Origin: Clostridiales bacterium | Lineage (GTDB): Bacteria > Bacillota > Dethiobacteria > Dethiobacterales > Dethiobacteraceae | NCBI GenBank assembly: GCA_018335855.1 | Contig: JAGXRM010000007.1 | Coordinates: forward strand, 62,001-126,000 | DNA length: 64,000 bases | Reading direction: 5' to 3' | Shown here: positions 1 to 9,368 of the stretch, one piece after another | Layout of the letters: every line of letters begins with the position of its first letter | Position numbering within the stretch: position 1 is the stretch's first letter | Position numbers and translations under genes: made by a program | Notes under the pieces: model-generated | Seen by the model: the letters and a program-made list of their open reading frames with translations, nothing else | What the model was told of the DNA's origin: nothing | The model's database searches: none

Positions 1-1
1 A

Positions 2-367
2 AAGCGCCTGCATATCATTCCTTATCATCCTGCACTGCCTGAACTTTTAACAAAAACTTCTTTGATGGTCAGCCGGGCAGGAGCCACGACTCTGGCGGAA
101 GTTACCGCACTGGGAGTACCTGCGGTTTTGGTTCCCTCACCCAACGTAACAAATAATCATCAGGAATATAATGCCAGAATGCTGTCAGACCATGGTGCGG
201 CCGTGCTCATTAAGGAAGAAGACCTGACTTCTGCCTTGTTAACCGAACTTTTGACAGAACTTTTAAAGAACATCCACCGGTTGCGGGAGATGTCAGATGC
301 CAGCCGCAGTCTGGGCTTTCCGGATGCCGCAGAGCGTATGGCTGCAGTACTTAGGGAACTGGCTTAG
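2..367 (+). CDS. murG: MurG, 3' part only (UDP-GlcNAc lipid I transferase)
   Basis: C-terminal end of the membrane-associated GT28 glycosyltransferase that adds GlcNAc to lipid I to make lipid II. The reading frame is open from the window edge, so the start lies upstream. The visible 121 residues carry the family's donor-binding region: SRAGATTLAEVTALGVPAV followed by PSPNVTNNHQ and a closing AERMAAVL helix. In many clostridia murC follows; here 104 bases without a gene separate it from murB. Identification rests on the motif and on the mur/fts neighbours. Confidence 0.95.
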   Translation, partial: KRLHIIPYHPALPELLTKTSLMVSRAGATTLAEVTALGVPAVLVPSPNVTNNHQEYNARMLSDHGAAVLIKEEDLTSALLTELLTELLKNIHRLREMSDASRSLGFPDAAERMAAVLRELA

Positions 368-471
368 TCTTACCATAATTTGGACGAGTTTGTAAATAGT
401 TCTGGAAACACACTACAGCACCCTTTGCATACTATAAACTACGGCGAAGGGTAAAGGTGCGGGAGGTGCTT

Positions 472-1368
472 ATGAAACAAATAGCCGGATTATTAGCGGC
501 CGAAATATCCGGCTCGGTGAAATGTCACGAGCCCTTGTCCCGCCATACTTCTTTTAGGATCGGCGGCCCGGCTGATTTGTATCTGCAACCGCGGACGACG
601 GCAGAATTAATTTCAGCCCTGACGTTGCTTAGAGAAAAAGGCATTCCTTATTTTTTACTGGGGAGCGGAACAAACATCCTGGTTGCCGACAGTGGCTTTC
701 GCGGTGCCGTGATTCGGTTGGACGGTGATTTCGTTCAGTTTGCCTTTGAGGGGACAGTAGCGACAAGCGGTGCCGCTGTACCGCTGGCACGGCTGGCAGG
801 AGACGCCTGCGACCGGAATCTGACCGGACTGGAGTTTGCCACCGGTATTCCCGGATCAGTGGGGGGCGCGTTGTTTATGAACGCGGGAGCCCACGGTCAG
901 GCAACAAGTGACATACTGCTTGATGCGGAAATTCTCGATAACACACTGTCACTACATACCTTCAAGGCAGAAGAACTACAGCTCTCCTACCGTACAAGCG
1001 GAATCTACCCTGGTGCTATCGTCTGCTTTGCCAGATTCAGCCTCTCCCCGGGAAAGAGAGAAGACATTGAGCGCAAGCGCCGGGAATTTATGGATTTCCG
1101 ACGGTCGCGTCAGCCCCGCCAACCCAACGCCGGAAGTATATTTAGAAATCCGCCCCAAGATGCCGCCGGACGGCTTATTGAAGCTGCAGGTTTGAAAGGC
1201 CACCGGTCGGGTGGAGCAAAAATCTCCGAAATTCATGCCAACTTTATTGTCAACTGTGGAAATGCCACCGCAGCAGATGTCTTATCCTTAATCGAGTTGG
1301 CGCAAGAAACTGTGCACAAGAAATTCGGTATAAATCTGGCATTAGAGATAAAAGTGCTTGGTGACTAG
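472..1368 (+). CDS. murB: MurB, UDP-N-acetylenolpyruvoylglucosamine reductase
   Basis: FAD-dependent cytosolic enzyme that reduces UDP-GlcNAc-enolpyruvate to UDP-MurNAc, the step after MurA. The 298-residue protein shows the FAD-binding stretch (TSFRIGGPADL, then LGSGTNILV), the GIPGSVGGALFMNAGA motif, and NAGSIFRNP with the catalytic serine. The ATG at 472 is chosen over an in-frame GTG at 457 because GGGAGG at 461-466 sits five bases before it. It lies 15 bases ahead of murA, so both reactions of the UDP-MurNAc branch are encoded side by side. Confidence 0.95.
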   Translation: MKQIAGLLAAEISGSVKCHEPLSRHTSFRIGGPADLYLQPRTTAELISALTLLREKGIPYFLLGSGTNILVADSGFRGAVIRLDGDFVQFAFEGTVATSGAAVPLARLAGDACDRNLTGLEFATGIPGSVGGALFMNAGAHGQATSDILLDAEILDNTLSLHTFKAEELQLSYRTSGIYPGAIVCFARFSLSPGKREDIERKRREFMDFRRSRQPRQPNAGSIFRNPPQDAAGRLIEAAGLKGHRSGGAKISEIHANFIVNCGNATAADVLSLIELAQETVHKKFGINLALEIKVLGD

Positions 1369-1383
1369 CGGGAAGGTGGGAGC

Positions 1384-2646
1384 ATGGAGAAATATATTGT
1401 TCATGGCGGCAAACGTTTGGAGGGGTCCGTTAGGATTGGTGGTGCTAAAAACTCAATTTTGCCGGTCTTGGCCGCTGTACTCTTAAATAAAAGTGATGAT
1501 GAAATTGTATTAAAAAATGTGCCCTATATCAGTGATGTCATAAAAATGGTGGAAATACTGCGCAGTTTAGGTGTAAATGTCACCTGGAGCGGCAAAAATC
1601 TTACTATTTATTCCAGGGGCGTAAACAATTACTCCGTCAATGAAGTGCTGATGCGTGAAATGCGCTCTACTATTTTTTTGATGGGCGCTCTGCTGACCCG
1701 CTTTGGCCAGGTTTGCATCTCTTACCCCGGCGGCTGCGCCATTGGCCAGCGCCCCATCGATCTTCACCTCAAGGGGCTGACCGCATTGGGCGCCCAAATC
1801 CGTGAACAGCACGGGTACATCTATGCCAGCAGCCCCCGGCTTACCGGGGGGAATATCCATTTGGACTATCCCAGCGTTGGGGCCACTGAGAATGTAATGC
1901 TGGCATCTATATGCGCCCGTGGTATAACGATGATTTATAATGCCGCCAAAGAGCCGGAAATTGTTGATTTGCAAAATATACTCAATAAAATGGGCGGCCG
2001 TGTTCGCGGTGCAGGAACTGATCAAATCCGTATTGACGGTGTCAGTCAACTTCATGGCGTTGAGTATACTGTTATTCCCGACCGCGTTGTGGCAGGGACA
2101 ATTTTAATGGCGGCTGCCGCCACAGGCGGGGATGTGCAGTTGGAAAACGTAATTCCCGGTCACTTGGAAGCTGTTATTGCAAAACTCCGTGAGGCAGGAG
2201 TACAAATCAGAGCCGAAAACGACCGGTTGCATATTTTAGCCCCGGAAAGGCTGAGGGCCGTGGAGTTTGTACGGACATTGCCTTACCCAGGATTTCCCAC
2301 TGATTTACAGGCCCCGATGATGGCCCTCTTGTGCAAAGCCCGGGGAACGAGTATGATTATTGAGAACGTGTTTGACTCTCGTTTTAAGCATGTGGGGGAA
2401 TTGCTTCGCATGGGCGCCAACATTCAGGTAGCTACCGATGCCAGGACTGCCGTAGTAAAAGGCGTTGCGCAATTGACGGGCGCCGCCGTTACCGCACCGG
2501 ATTTACGGGCGGGAGCCGCGTTAGTTATAGCTGGGCTAAGCGCGGAAGGTAAAACCACGGTGGATGGCCTGAACCATATTGACAGAGGGTACGAAAACCT
2601 GGATGGATATATTTCCCAGCTTGGCGGGAATATTGAAAGGATTTAA
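1384..2646 (+). CDS. murA: MurA, UDP-GlcNAc 1-carboxyvinyltransferase
   Basis: Cytosolic EPSP-synthase-fold enzyme that transfers enolpyruvate from PEP to UDP-GlcNAc, the committed step of peptidoglycan synthesis. The 420-residue length is normal. Visible landmarks are GGAKNS near residue 20 (substrate lysine and asparagine) and YPGGCAIGQRPID with the active-site cysteine at about residue 118, the residue targeted by fosfomycin in this family. The end FPTDLQAPMMALL and GAALVIAGL are typical. The ribosome binding site is GAAGGTGGG just upstream. Confidence 0.96.
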   Translation: MEKYIVHGGKRLEGSVRIGGAKNSILPVLAAVLLNKSDDEIVLKNVPYISDVIKMVEILRSLGVNVTWSGKNLTIYSRGVNNYSVNEVLMREMRSTIFLMGALLTRFGQVCISYPGGCAIGQRPIDLHLKGLTALGAQIREQHGYIYASSPRLTGGNIHLDYPSVGATENVMLASICARGITMIYNAAKEPEIVDLQNILNKMGGRVRGAGTDQIRIDGVSQLHGVEYTVIPDRVVAGTILMAAAATGGDVQLENVIPGHLEAVIAKLREAGVQIRAENDRLHILAPERLRAVEFVRTLPYPGFPTDLQAPMMALLCKARGTSMIIENVFDSRFKHVGELLRMGANIQVATDARTAVVKGVAQLTGAAVTAPDLRAGAALVIAGLSAEGKTTVDGLNHIDRGYENLDGYISQLGGNIERI

Positions 2647-2652
2647 GTCAGT

Positions 2653-2675
2653 CCCGCGGCTTCTTAAGCCGCGGG
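2653..2675. other. Perfect 10-bp hairpin between murA and ftsQ
   Basis: Two 10-base arms (2653-2662 and 2666-2675) are exact reverse complements around a three-base loop. The stem is very GC rich but is followed by AAACC, not a T run, so it is not a standard intrinsic terminator. It sits right after the murA stop and just before the ftsQ ribosome binding site, where it could act as an mRNA processing or stability element. Confidence 0.6.
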
Positions 2676-2701
2676 AAACCTTCGCCACGGAGGCAGAAAC
2701 A

Positions 2702-3487
2702 ATGGACAAGCATAACCGCTACCGTCCCGTTCCGTTACGAAAACACGGTCGGGTTGCACCTGAAAAAAAAAGAGTTCTACAAAACCGCCTGTTAGTCATC
2801 TTTCTTTTTTTTGTAATTCTTTGGGGGTTTCATAGCTTTATCCGTTCTGATTTTTTTATTCTCGATACTTTGGAGATTGAGGGGAATCTGCACACGCCGG
2901 AGGCGGAGATACGTTTGGCTATGCAGGTCCACGAGGGGCAAAACGTCTGGGATATTAGTCCTTCACAAATTAAAAAACGGGTAGAGAGTATTCCCCGTAT
3001 AGAGTTTGCAGAAATCCACCGGCGTCTGCCACGGGCACTATACGTTGAAATTCAGGAAAAGAAAGCGATGGCTTTGGTCCCCTATCGCGAGTATCTCCTT
3101 GAAGTGGGGGGAGATGGCCAGGTACTTGGTACAACTCAGGACCCTCAAAATTTTGGCCTGCCGTTACTAACGGGTATTGCCCCTGTGGAATTAAAAGTAG
3201 GCGAGTACCTGTTGTGGGGAGAGCAATTGGCCGCTGCGGCTGCTGCTCTGACCTTACTGGATGAAGCTGGACCGGCTGTTTCCGAACTCAATGTGTCCGA
3301 CCCGGAAAATTTTATTCTCATTACGTTAGATGGCCTGGTTGTCTGGCTTGGGCAAAGTGACTTTGTCGAAAAAATAAATATTTTGACACAAATAGCAGCA
3401 CAAATTCAGGGGAAACAGACTGACGGATATTTGGATTTACGGGTAAAAGAAGCTCCCGCCTTCCACGTAACAACAAACAAAAAATAA
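2702..3487 (+). CDS. ftsQ: Cell division protein FtsQ/DivIB
   Basis: Bitopic divisome protein linking early and late division proteins and regulating septal wall synthesis. The 261 residues show a basic cytoplasmic tail, one membrane segment (LLVIFLFFVILWGFHSFI), and a POTRA domain beginning FILDTLEIEGN and including VESIPRIEFAEIHRRLP. The reading frame extends back into murA, but the ATG at 2702 follows GGAGG with good spacing and gives the normal topology. Order murA-ftsQ-ftsA-ftsZ supports the name. Confidence 0.93.
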   Translation: MDKHNRYRPVPLRKHGRVAPEKKRVLQNRLLVIFLFFVILWGFHSFIRSDFFILDTLEIEGNLHTPEAEIRLAMQVHEGQNVWDISPSQIKKRVESIPRIEFAEIHRRLPRALYVEIQEKKAMALVPYREYLLEVGGDGQVLGTTQDPQNFGLPLLTGIAPVELKVGEYLLWGEQLAAAAAALTLLDEAGPAVSELNVSDPENFILITLDGLVVWLGQSDFVEKINILTQIAAQIQGKQTDGYLDLRVKEAPAFHVTTNKK

Positions 3488-3573
3488 CAAAAAACCATTA
3501 ATTAAAAAAAGGGAATCGTTAACTCTTGTTGAATAAAAATGTAATGTGACAAGCAGGGCGAGGGGGTGTGGTA

Positions 3574-4797
3574 GTGGTCAAAAGAAACTTGATTTGCGGT
3601 ATGGATATCGGTACATCCCATGTCCGCGTAATTGTTGGAGAAGTAAATACGGACGGTTCCATCAATATTATCGGTGTGGGGACAAGCCCGTCGGGAGGAT
3701 TAAAAAAGGGTGTAATTGTTGACCTCGATAAAACGGTGGAAGCGATCGCCCATGCAGTGGAAGAAGCTGAGCGGATGGTAGGCGCCAGTATACCTTCCGC
3801 TTTTTTAGGGATTGTCGGCTCCCAGGTTGGATTAATCAACAACCGCGGCGTTGTCGCCGTTTCCGGTGATGATAAAGAAATCACCGAAGACGATGTGGAG
3901 CGGGTGCTGCAGGCCGCCAGGGTCATTGCGCTGCCGCCCGACCGGGAGATTATTGACGTGATACCGCGGGAGTATATTGTTGACGGATATGACGGGATTC
4001 GGGATCCGGTGGGAATGGTGGGCGTTCGCCTTGAGGTGGATGCCATGATTATCACCGGCATGGTCACATCCATTCGTAATCTTGTTCGTTGCGTGGAACG
4101 GGCCGGCCTGGAAATTGACGGCATGGTGTTGACATCTTTGGCTAACGCTGAAGTAGCCCTGTCCCGTGATGAGAAAGAATTGGGCGTCATCCTGATTGAC
4201 ATTGGTGGCGGCACCACGGAAATCGCCGTCTTCCAAAACGGCCATATCAAGAATATATCCGTCATACCTGTCGGCGGTGACTACATAACGAACGATATCG
4301 CAGTTGGATTGCGTACCCCGATTCAAACAGCGGAAAAGCTAAAACTGGAACACGGAGTGGCACTGCCTTCCCTGGCCTCTAATGAAGCGACTGTGGAACT
4401 GGCCCAGATTTCAGGTAAAGAAGCCCGAAAAGTCTCGGTGGCTGAGCTTGCCATGATTATTGAGCCCCGAATGGTTGAAATCCTCCATCTCGCCTCCCGG
4501 GAACTGGAGAAGATGGGTGTAAACGAACCGCTGCCGGCAGGTGTTGTCCTCACAGGAGGGGTGTCATTACTACGTGGCATTGTGGAACTGTCTGAACAGA
4601 TTTTCGATTCTTCGGTCCGTGTGTCGCAACCCGGTTATGTAGGGGTAAAAAGCCCGATTTATTCTACCGGTGTGGGAATTATTCATTATATTCAGAAGGC
4701 ACATCCTTACGGGTTAAGAGATTACAGGGGAAGCCGGCAAATGTTGCCCGGGCTGTTTAACAAAATCAAAAATTGGTTAGTGGAGATGTTTGATTAA
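3574..4797 (+). CDS. ftsA: Cell division protein FtsA
   Basis: Actin-fold ATPase that anchors FtsZ filaments to the membrane. The 407 residues show the phosphate-1 loop ([14 protein letters not shown]), phosphate-2 ([14 protein letters not shown]) and adenosine motif ([12 protein letters not shown]). The last residues ([13 protein letters not shown]) form the expected amphipathic membrane-targeting helix. AGGGGG at 3561-3566 is too close to the GTG at 3568 but well spaced for the GTG at 3574, so the latter is preferred. ftsZ follows after 32 bases. Confidence 0.95.
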   Translation: MVKRNLICGMDIGTSHVRVIVGEVNTDGSINIIGVGTSPSGGLKKGVIVDLDKTVEAIAHAVEEAERMVGASIPSAFLGIVGSQVGLINNRGVVAVSGDDKEITEDDVERVLQAARVIALPPDREIIDVIPREYIVDGYDGIRDPVGMVGVRLEVDAMIITGMVTSIRNLVRCVERAGLEIDGMVLTSLANAEVALSRDEKELGVILIDIGGGTTEIAVFQNGHIKNISVIPVGGDYITNDIAVGLRTPIQTAEKLKLEHGVALPSLASNEATVELAQISGKEARKVSVAELAMIIEPRMVEILHLASRELEKMGVNEPLPAGVVLTGGVSLLRGIVELSEQIFDSSVRVSQPGYVGVKSPIYSTGVGIIHYIQKAHPYGLRDYRGSRQMLPGLFNKIKNWLVEMFD

Positions 4798-4829
4798 TAA
4801 CGTCCCAAGGAAAGAGAGGGTTTGTTGTT

Positions 4830-5882
4830 ATGATTGAATTTGATATTGAAATGGAACAGTTTGCTCAAATAAAAGTAATAGGTGTGGGTGGCGGCGGCAG
4901 TAATGCGGTGAACAGGATGATTGCAGCAGGACTGCGCGGTGTAGAGTTTATTTCCGTCAACACGGATGCTCAGGCACTTTACCTGTCACACTCGGAATGT
5001 AAGTTACAAATTGGCGAGAAGCTTACCAAAGGACTTGGGGCTGGCGCAAACCCGGAAATTGGACATCAGGCAGCAGAAGAAAGCCGGGAAGAGATTAAGC
5101 AGGCACTGAAAGGTGCGGATATGGTTTTTGTCACTGCCGGTATGGGCGGCGGCACCGGTACAGGGGCAGCTCCCGTTATCGCTGAGATTGCTCATGAACT
5201 GGGGGCCTTAACCGTTGGTGTTGTTACCAAACCGTTCACATTTGAAGGAAGAAGAAGGGCCGGTGCAGCTGAAAAAGGCATCGCTCATCTCAAAGAGAAA
5301 GTGGATACACTGATTGTCATTCCAAACGACAGGCTGTTACAGGTTGTTGAAAAAAGGACGCCGATTCTGGAAGCTTTCCGTATTGCTGACGACGTATTGC
5401 GTCAAGGCGTTCAGGGTATTTCTGATTTGATTGCTGTCCCGGGTCTGATTAACCTGGACTTTGCTGATGTAAAAACAATTATGAAGGAAACTGGTGCCGC
5501 GCTGATGGGTATCGGAGTCGGCACCGGGGACAACCGTACTGTGGATGCTGCAAAAGCAGCCATTGCCAGCCCGCTGCTGGAAACATCCATCGATGGTGCC
5601 CGCGGGGTACTCTTAAACATCACCGGCGGCAGCGACCTGGGTCTTTTTGAAGTCAATGAGGCAGCCGATATTGTGGCTGAAGCCGCAGATCCCGACGCCA
5701 ACATCATCTTCGGTGCTGTCATCGATGAAAATCTTAAAGATGAGGTACGTGTCACCGTTATTGCCACCGGCTTTGACCACCGTGCATCTGAACGTAAATT
5801 AATTATGGACGAACTGACTCAAAAGAGCTTTTCCTCCGATGATATCGACATCCCCGCATTCCTTCGCCGCAAACGAACATAA
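4830..5882 (+). CDS. ftsZ: Cell division protein FtsZ
   Basis: Tubulin-like GTPase that forms the Z ring. At 350 residues it is normal for Firmicutes. It has [13 protein letters not shown] near the N-terminus, the tubulin signature [10 protein letters not shown] near residue 106, and the loop [11 protein letters not shown] that contacts the neighbouring subunit's GTP. The C-terminal peptide [12 protein letters not shown] binds FtsA and other partners. It is the last gene of the cluster and is followed by a terminator. Confidence 0.97.
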   Translation: MIEFDIEMEQFAQIKVIGVGGGGSNAVNRMIAAGLRGVEFISVNTDAQALYLSHSECKLQIGEKLTKGLGAGANPEIGHQAAEESREEIKQALKGADMVFVTAGMGGGTGTGAAPVIAEIAHELGALTVGVVTKPFTFEGRRRAGAAEKGIAHLKEKVDTLIVIPNDRLLQVVEKRTPILEAFRIADDVLRQGVQGISDLIAVPGLINLDFADVKTIMKETGAALMGIGVGTGDNRTVDAAKAAIASPLLETSIDGARGVLLNITGGSDLGLFEVNEAADIVAEAADPDANIIFGAVIDENLKDEVRVTVIATGFDHRASERKLIMDELTQKSFSSDDIDIPAFLRRKRT

Positions 5883-5888
5883 AATGTT

Positions 5889-6029
5889 TTGCAACCCCGG
5901 ACGGTTCTCAATTTGCAACAACCAGCATAAAAACTGACCGGCATAGCATTCGCTGTGTCGGTTTTGTTTTTCCGGGGACGGTTCTCAAGTTGCAAAGATG
6001 CAACCCCGGGGACGGTTCTCAAGTTGCAA
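5889..6029. repeat. Three copies of a short palindromic intergenic repeat
   Basis: Copies lie at 5889-5918, 5972-5995 and 5999-6029. All share the core GGACGGTTCTCAA followed by a TTGCAA end. The first and third are bounded by TGCAAC on the left and TTGCA on the right, so each could fold into a hairpin. The middle copy lacks the left arm. No transposase is nearby. They look like REP-type elements scattered in terminator regions. Confidence 0.7.
5936..5971 (+). terminator. Intrinsic terminator after ftsZ
   Basis: Arms 5936-5947 and 5952-5963 pair over 12 positions (some G-U) around the loop ATTC and run into TTTTGTTTTT. It lies between two copies of a short palindromic repeat. Confidence 0.65.
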
Positions 6030-6065
6030 ACACAGCTTTTACTGTGTCGTTTGTTTGTTTTTTTT
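6030..6065 (+). terminator. Second terminator-like hairpin in the ftsZ-spoIIGA gap
   Basis: ACACAG and CTGTGT pair around a six-base loop and lead into a long T-rich run. It resembles the first ftsZ terminator, as if a repeat-plus-terminator unit had been duplicated. Confidence 0.5.
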
Positions 6066-6079
6066 GGGCGGTCACCAGA

Positions 6080-6114
6080 TTGTGACAAATTTTTAAGAGC
6101 GAATCGATTATAAT
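6080..6114 (+). promoter_or_regulatory. Candidate spoIIGA-sigE promoter with an over-long spacer
   Basis: A perfect TATAAT lies at 6109-6114. The nearest -35-like hexamers are GTGACA (6082-6087, spacer 21) and TTGTGA (6080-6085, spacer 23). In Bacillus the spoIIG promoter is sigma-A dependent with a 22-bp spacer and needs Spo0A, so the odd spacing fits that model. No clear Spo0A box is claimed. Confidence 0.45.
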
Positions 6115-6184
6115 CAAGCATAGATGGTGGCGGAACCGAATATATATTAACGGTTTGTCCAGCCTAACCGGGCAGGTGGGCACT

Positions 6185-7072
6185 TTGTACGTGGAAGACC
6201 TTTTTGCACTAAACTTTATGATAAACACATTTTTATTTTATATTACGGCGCGGCTCACAGGCCGGATCATTACCCGCTCCCGGTTATTTGCGGGAGGGGC
6301 CTTAGCTGCAGTGTACAGCCTGATTATTTTCATGCCCGATGCACATTTATTGTACACGTGGTTTGGTAAATTAATCGTCTCTTTCTTTCTGGTATGGTTC
6401 ACCTTCCGCCCCAGTCGCCCTATTGAAATGCTCCGACTTTACGGCGCTTTTTTTCTGGCCTCTTTTTTCCTGGCAGGAACAATTTTCGCACTCCACTTTT
6501 TTGGCACTACTCCTGCAATTGTCCGGGGCGGTGCTTTCTACATAGAGCCACCCAGACCCGGTATGCTGTTTGCGGGGGTGCTGATTACCTTTCTACTGAT
6601 AGCCGGTGTCTGGCATTTCAGCGAAAAGCAGCGTGAGCGGAGCCGATTGCGCCATCGGCTGGTCATTAAGGATGGAGACAAAGATGTGACGCTTTGGGCA
6701 TTGGTGGACACCGGGAACAGCCTGCGGGAGCCTGTGACAGGCAAGCCACTTTCTATCGTTAATTATAGCGCCGTGAAGAGTATGCTGCCCGGGGTGTTGC
6801 AAGAAGCATTTGACCGTGGTGAAAACCCTGTGGAAGCTCTGCTGTGTCTCGATCATATCACGGCAGGCCGTTTCGGTATTGCTCCGTACCGCTCCCTGGA
6901 AAATGCGGGTATGCTGATTACCTTTCGTCCGGAAGAGGCTTTCCTTCATGGCGATGATACTGTAAGGACATTGGCAGGACTACGTTTTGCCATTACAAGT
7001 AAGCCGTTATCTTTAGATAATGATGTGGAAGTTCTGCTTCATCCTGATGTCCTTGATTTTTTCGGGAGGTGA
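6185..7072 (+). CDS. spoIIGA: SpoIIGA, pro-sigma-E processing aspartic protease
   Basis: Membrane-embedded protease in the septum of the sporulating cell that cleaves the pro-peptide of sigma-E in the mother cell. The N-terminal half has about five hydrophobic segments. The C-terminal half carries the aspartyl protease motif LVDTGNSL, with the catalytic aspartate at about residue 175. The TTG at 6185 is chosen because GGTGGG ends four bases before it and the product begins at the first membrane helix ([10 protein letters not shown]). The stop overlaps the ribosome binding site of sigE. Confidence 0.88.
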   Translation: MYVEDLFALNFMINTFLFYITARLTGRIITRSRLFAGGALAAVYSLIIFMPDAHLLYTWFGKLIVSFFLVWFTFRPSRPIEMLRLYGAFFLASFFLAGTIFALHFFGTTPAIVRGGAFYIEPPRPGMLFAGVLITFLLIAGVWHFSEKQRERSRLRHRLVIKDGDKDVTLWALVDTGNSLREPVTGKPLSIVNYSAVKSMLPGVLQEAFDRGENPVEALLCLDHITAGRFGIAPYRSLENAGMLITFRPEEAFLHGDDTVRTLAGLRFAITSKPLSLDNDVEVLLHPDVLDFFGR

Positions 7073-7077
7073 ATTTT

Positions 7078-7809
7078 TTGAGGGTGTTCGCTCATTGGAA
7101 GTTAAAACTACGCTTGCTTTATTTGCAGGCACAGAGGCTACTGGGGTTAGAATTTCAACCCGAGGTCTATTATGTGGGGAGTTCAGAAACACTGCCGCCG
7201 CCTTTATCTCAGGATGAGGAAGTCTTTCTGCTGGAAAAGCTAAAGCGCGGTGACTGGGCTGTTAAAACTGTCCTAATAGAGCGAAACCTGCGTTTAGTCG
7301 TCTATATCGCCAGGAAGTTTGAAAATACCGGTATTCATATTGACGATTTGGTATCCATTGGCACTATCGGCCTTATTAAAGCGGTGAACACATTTGATCC
7401 TCATAAAAATATCAAGCTGGCCACATATGCTTCCAAATGTATTGAAAATGAAATTTTAATGTTTTTACGGAGAAATAATAAAATCAGGGCGGAAGTCTCT
7501 TTTGACGAGCCTTTAAATGTTGACTGGGATGGCAACGAATTGCTTCTCTCCGATGTTTTGGGAACAGAGAATGACTTAGTGCTAAAAAATATCGAAGCAG
7601 AAGTAGAACGGAAATTGCTTTACAGCGCTATGGAGAAACTAAACAGGCGGGAAAAAAAGATTATGGAATTAAGATTTGGCCTGTTGGGACAGGATGAAAA
7701 GACGCAAAAAGAAGTGGCGGTAATGCTGGGAATCTCCCAATCATATATCTCCCGTCTGGAAAAAAGAATAATCAAGCGACTAAAAAAAGAGATAAAAAAA
7801 ATGGAGTAG
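7078..7809 (+). CDS. sigE: RNA polymerase sporulation sigma factor SigE
   Basis: Mother-cell-specific early sporulation sigma factor. The 243 residues have a hydrophobic/basic pro-peptide (about the first 25-30 residues, [16 protein letters not shown]), then region 2 ([35 protein letters not shown]) and a region 4 helix-turn-helix ([19 protein letters not shown]). GGGAGG overlaps the GTG at 7069, so the TTG at 7078, with normal spacing, is the likelier start. Its position directly after spoIIGA confirms the assignment. Confidence 0.93.
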   Translation: MRVFAHWKLKLRLLYLQAQRLLGLEFQPEVYYVGSSETLPPPLSQDEEVFLLEKLKRGDWAVKTVLIERNLRLVVYIARKFENTGIHIDDLVSIGTIGLIKAVNTFDPHKNIKLATYASKCIENEILMFLRRNNKIRAEVSFDEPLNVDWDGNELLLSDVLGTENDLVLKNIEAEVERKLLYSAMEKLNRREKKIMELRFGLLGQDEKTQKEVAVMLGISQSYISRLEKRIIKRLKKEIKKME

Positions 7810-7932
7810 ACGGTTTTCACTGCCACGCCGTGAAATCTTTAGCTGTATAAAAACAACCTCTGAGGAAATACTGCAGGTATACAGCAAACAGATTTTTATT
7901 CCTAGAAATTTTCTACTGGAAGGGGAAACGGC

Positions 7933-8706
7933 GTGATCAATAAGGTGGAAATATGCGGTGTGAATACCGCAAAACTGCCCGTATTAAAAAGTGAGGAAAT
8001 GCGCCGTCTTTTTGTCCGGTTGCGTGACGGAGACGAGTCTGCAAGGGAGATATTGGTCAACGGTAATCTGCGGCTCGTACTTAGTGTAATACAACGATTT
8101 AATAACAGGGGCGAATATGTGGATGACTTATTTCAAGTCGGTTGCATTGGCCTGATTAAAGCAATTGACAATTTTGATCTGGGTCAGAATGTTAAGTTCT
8201 CTACATATGCTGTTCCAATGATTATCGGAGAAATCCGCCGCTATTTGCGGGACAACAATCCCATCCGGGTATCCCGCTCACTGCGGGATATTGCGTACAA
8301 AGTACTTCAAGTCAGAGATACCCTGGCCAACCGGTTTGGCAGAGAGCCAAATATCAATGAAATCGCTTCCGAATTAGACTTAAAGCGGGAAGATATTGTT
8401 TATGCGCTGGATGCCATTCAGGAGCCGGTCTCCCTTTTTGAACCGATTTATCATGACGGCGGCGATCCCATTTTTGTCATGGATCAGATTTCAGATGATA
8501 AAAACCAGGATGAGAAGTGGCTGGAAGTTCTGGCCATTAAAGAAGCTTTGCAAAAACTTAACGAAAGGGAAAAACTTATTTTAACCCTTCGTTTTTACCG
8601 AGGTAAGACGCAGATGGAAGTGGCCGATGAAATCGGTATTTCACAGGCCCAGGTCTCACGCCTGGAGAAAGCGGCACTCAGCCACCTGCGCAAGCACGTT
8701 CAGTAA
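7933..8706 (+). CDS. sigG: RNA polymerase sporulation sigma factor SigG
   Basis: Late forespore sigma factor. The 257 residues begin INKVEICGVNTAKLPVL, a SigG signature including the short N-terminal segment bound by anti-sigma factors. Region 2 (DDLFQVGCIGLIKAIDNFD), region 3 and region 4 (EVADEIGISQAQVSRLEKAA) are complete. GTG start after AAGGGG. The 123-base gap from sigE contains no gene and presumably holds a separate promoter, as in other spore formers; I could not pin it down. Confidence 0.94.
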   Translation: MINKVEICGVNTAKLPVLKSEEMRRLFVRLRDGDESAREILVNGNLRLVLSVIQRFNNRGEYVDDLFQVGCIGLIKAIDNFDLGQNVKFSTYAVPMIIGEIRRYLRDNNPIRVSRSLRDIAYKVLQVRDTLANRFGREPNINEIASELDLKREDIVYALDAIQEPVSLFEPIYHDGGDPIFVMDQISDDKNQDEKWLEVLAIKEALQKLNEREKLILTLRFYRGKTQMEVADEIGISQAQVSRLEKAALSHLRKHVQ

Positions 8707-8720
8707 GGAGGTGGAGAAAG

Positions 8721-8915
8721 GTGCATAATAAAAAAGCATGGAAAGGTGTCGGCTTGCTATTCGTGGCGGCACTATTGCTGGTGTTCCTGTCTCCCCCCGG
8801 TGAGCCGGCAAAAGCGTTTAATCAGTCGAACCTGATACGGGTGGCTGAAGTCCGCGAAGTCGACGGTAAAGTATGGTATACCCGCGTGGCGCCGGTTACC
8901 GACATGCAACCATAG
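8721..8915 (+). CDS. Small secreted or membrane protein of unknown function
   Basis: A 64-residue product with a GTG start and a strong GGAGG site, 14 bases after sigG and so probably cotranscribed with it. It has a basic N-terminus, a hydrophobic segment (GVGLLFVAALLLVFLSPPG) and a possible cleavage site near AKA, leaving a short polar tail. I do not recognise a family. Its position with sigG and ylmC makes a forespore role conceivable, but that is only context. Confidence 0.6.
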   Translation: MHNKKAWKGVGLLFVAALLLVFLSPPGEPAKAFNQSNLIRVAEVREVDGKVWYTRVAPVTDMQP

Positions 8916-8962
8916 ATACCCACGTTCTGTTGGTAGAATTTAATAAGCGCAAATAATAAGAT

Positions 8963-8991
8963 AAAAGACGGCAGATGATGTCGTCTTTTTT
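8963..8991 (+). terminator. Intrinsic terminator after the sigG operon
   Basis: AAAAGACG and CGTCTTTT form the outer stem, with further pairs inside, followed by a T run. Confidence 0.75.
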
Positions 8992-9105
8992 GCGTATAAA
9001 TAAATTGTTAATCTGATTGCAAGTTTAGAATTGCCCCCGGATTACAAATAGTCAAACCTGCACCACTCTGTCATATACTGTAGAAAACGTCAAAAGAGGT
9101 GCGCG

Positions 9106-9360
9106 ATGATAAAAATCTCTGATTTGCGGAATAGAGATGTAATTAATGTTGTGGACGGGAAAAGATTGGGTGTGATTTGTGATTTGGATCTGGATCTGGA
9201 AAATGGCAGGATTACTGCGTTGATTGTGCCGGGTGCCTCCAGGATATTCAGTATGTTCGGGGGAAACAGGGATTTTGTTATTCCATGGGAGAACATTGTT
9301 AAAATTGGAGTTGATACAATCCTGGTAGACCTGCCCGGGCCTATTTACCGCAACCGGTGA
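9106..9360 (+). CDS. ylmC: YlmC/YmxH-family sporulation protein (PRC-barrel)
   Basis: An 84-residue single PRC-barrel protein (KISDLRNRDVINVVDGKRLG, then DLDLDLENGRITALIVPG). The family is widespread in spore formers and is encoded next to sigG or in sporulation operons; its molecular role is not established. The ATG follows AGAGGTGCGCG. It is separated from sigG by a terminator, so it has its own transcript. Function in sporulation is inferred from the family and the location. Confidence 0.85.
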   Translation: MIKISDLRNRDVINVVDGKRLGVICDLDLDLENGRITALIVPGASRIFSMFGGNRDFVIPWENIVKIGVDTILVDLPGPIYRNR

Positions 9361-9368
9361 AATTTCCT

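Noticed and set aside
7843-7887. Long-range GCTGTATA/TATACAGC inverted repeat between sigE and sigG
   Set aside because: The arms are short and far apart and no promoter element could be placed with confidence.
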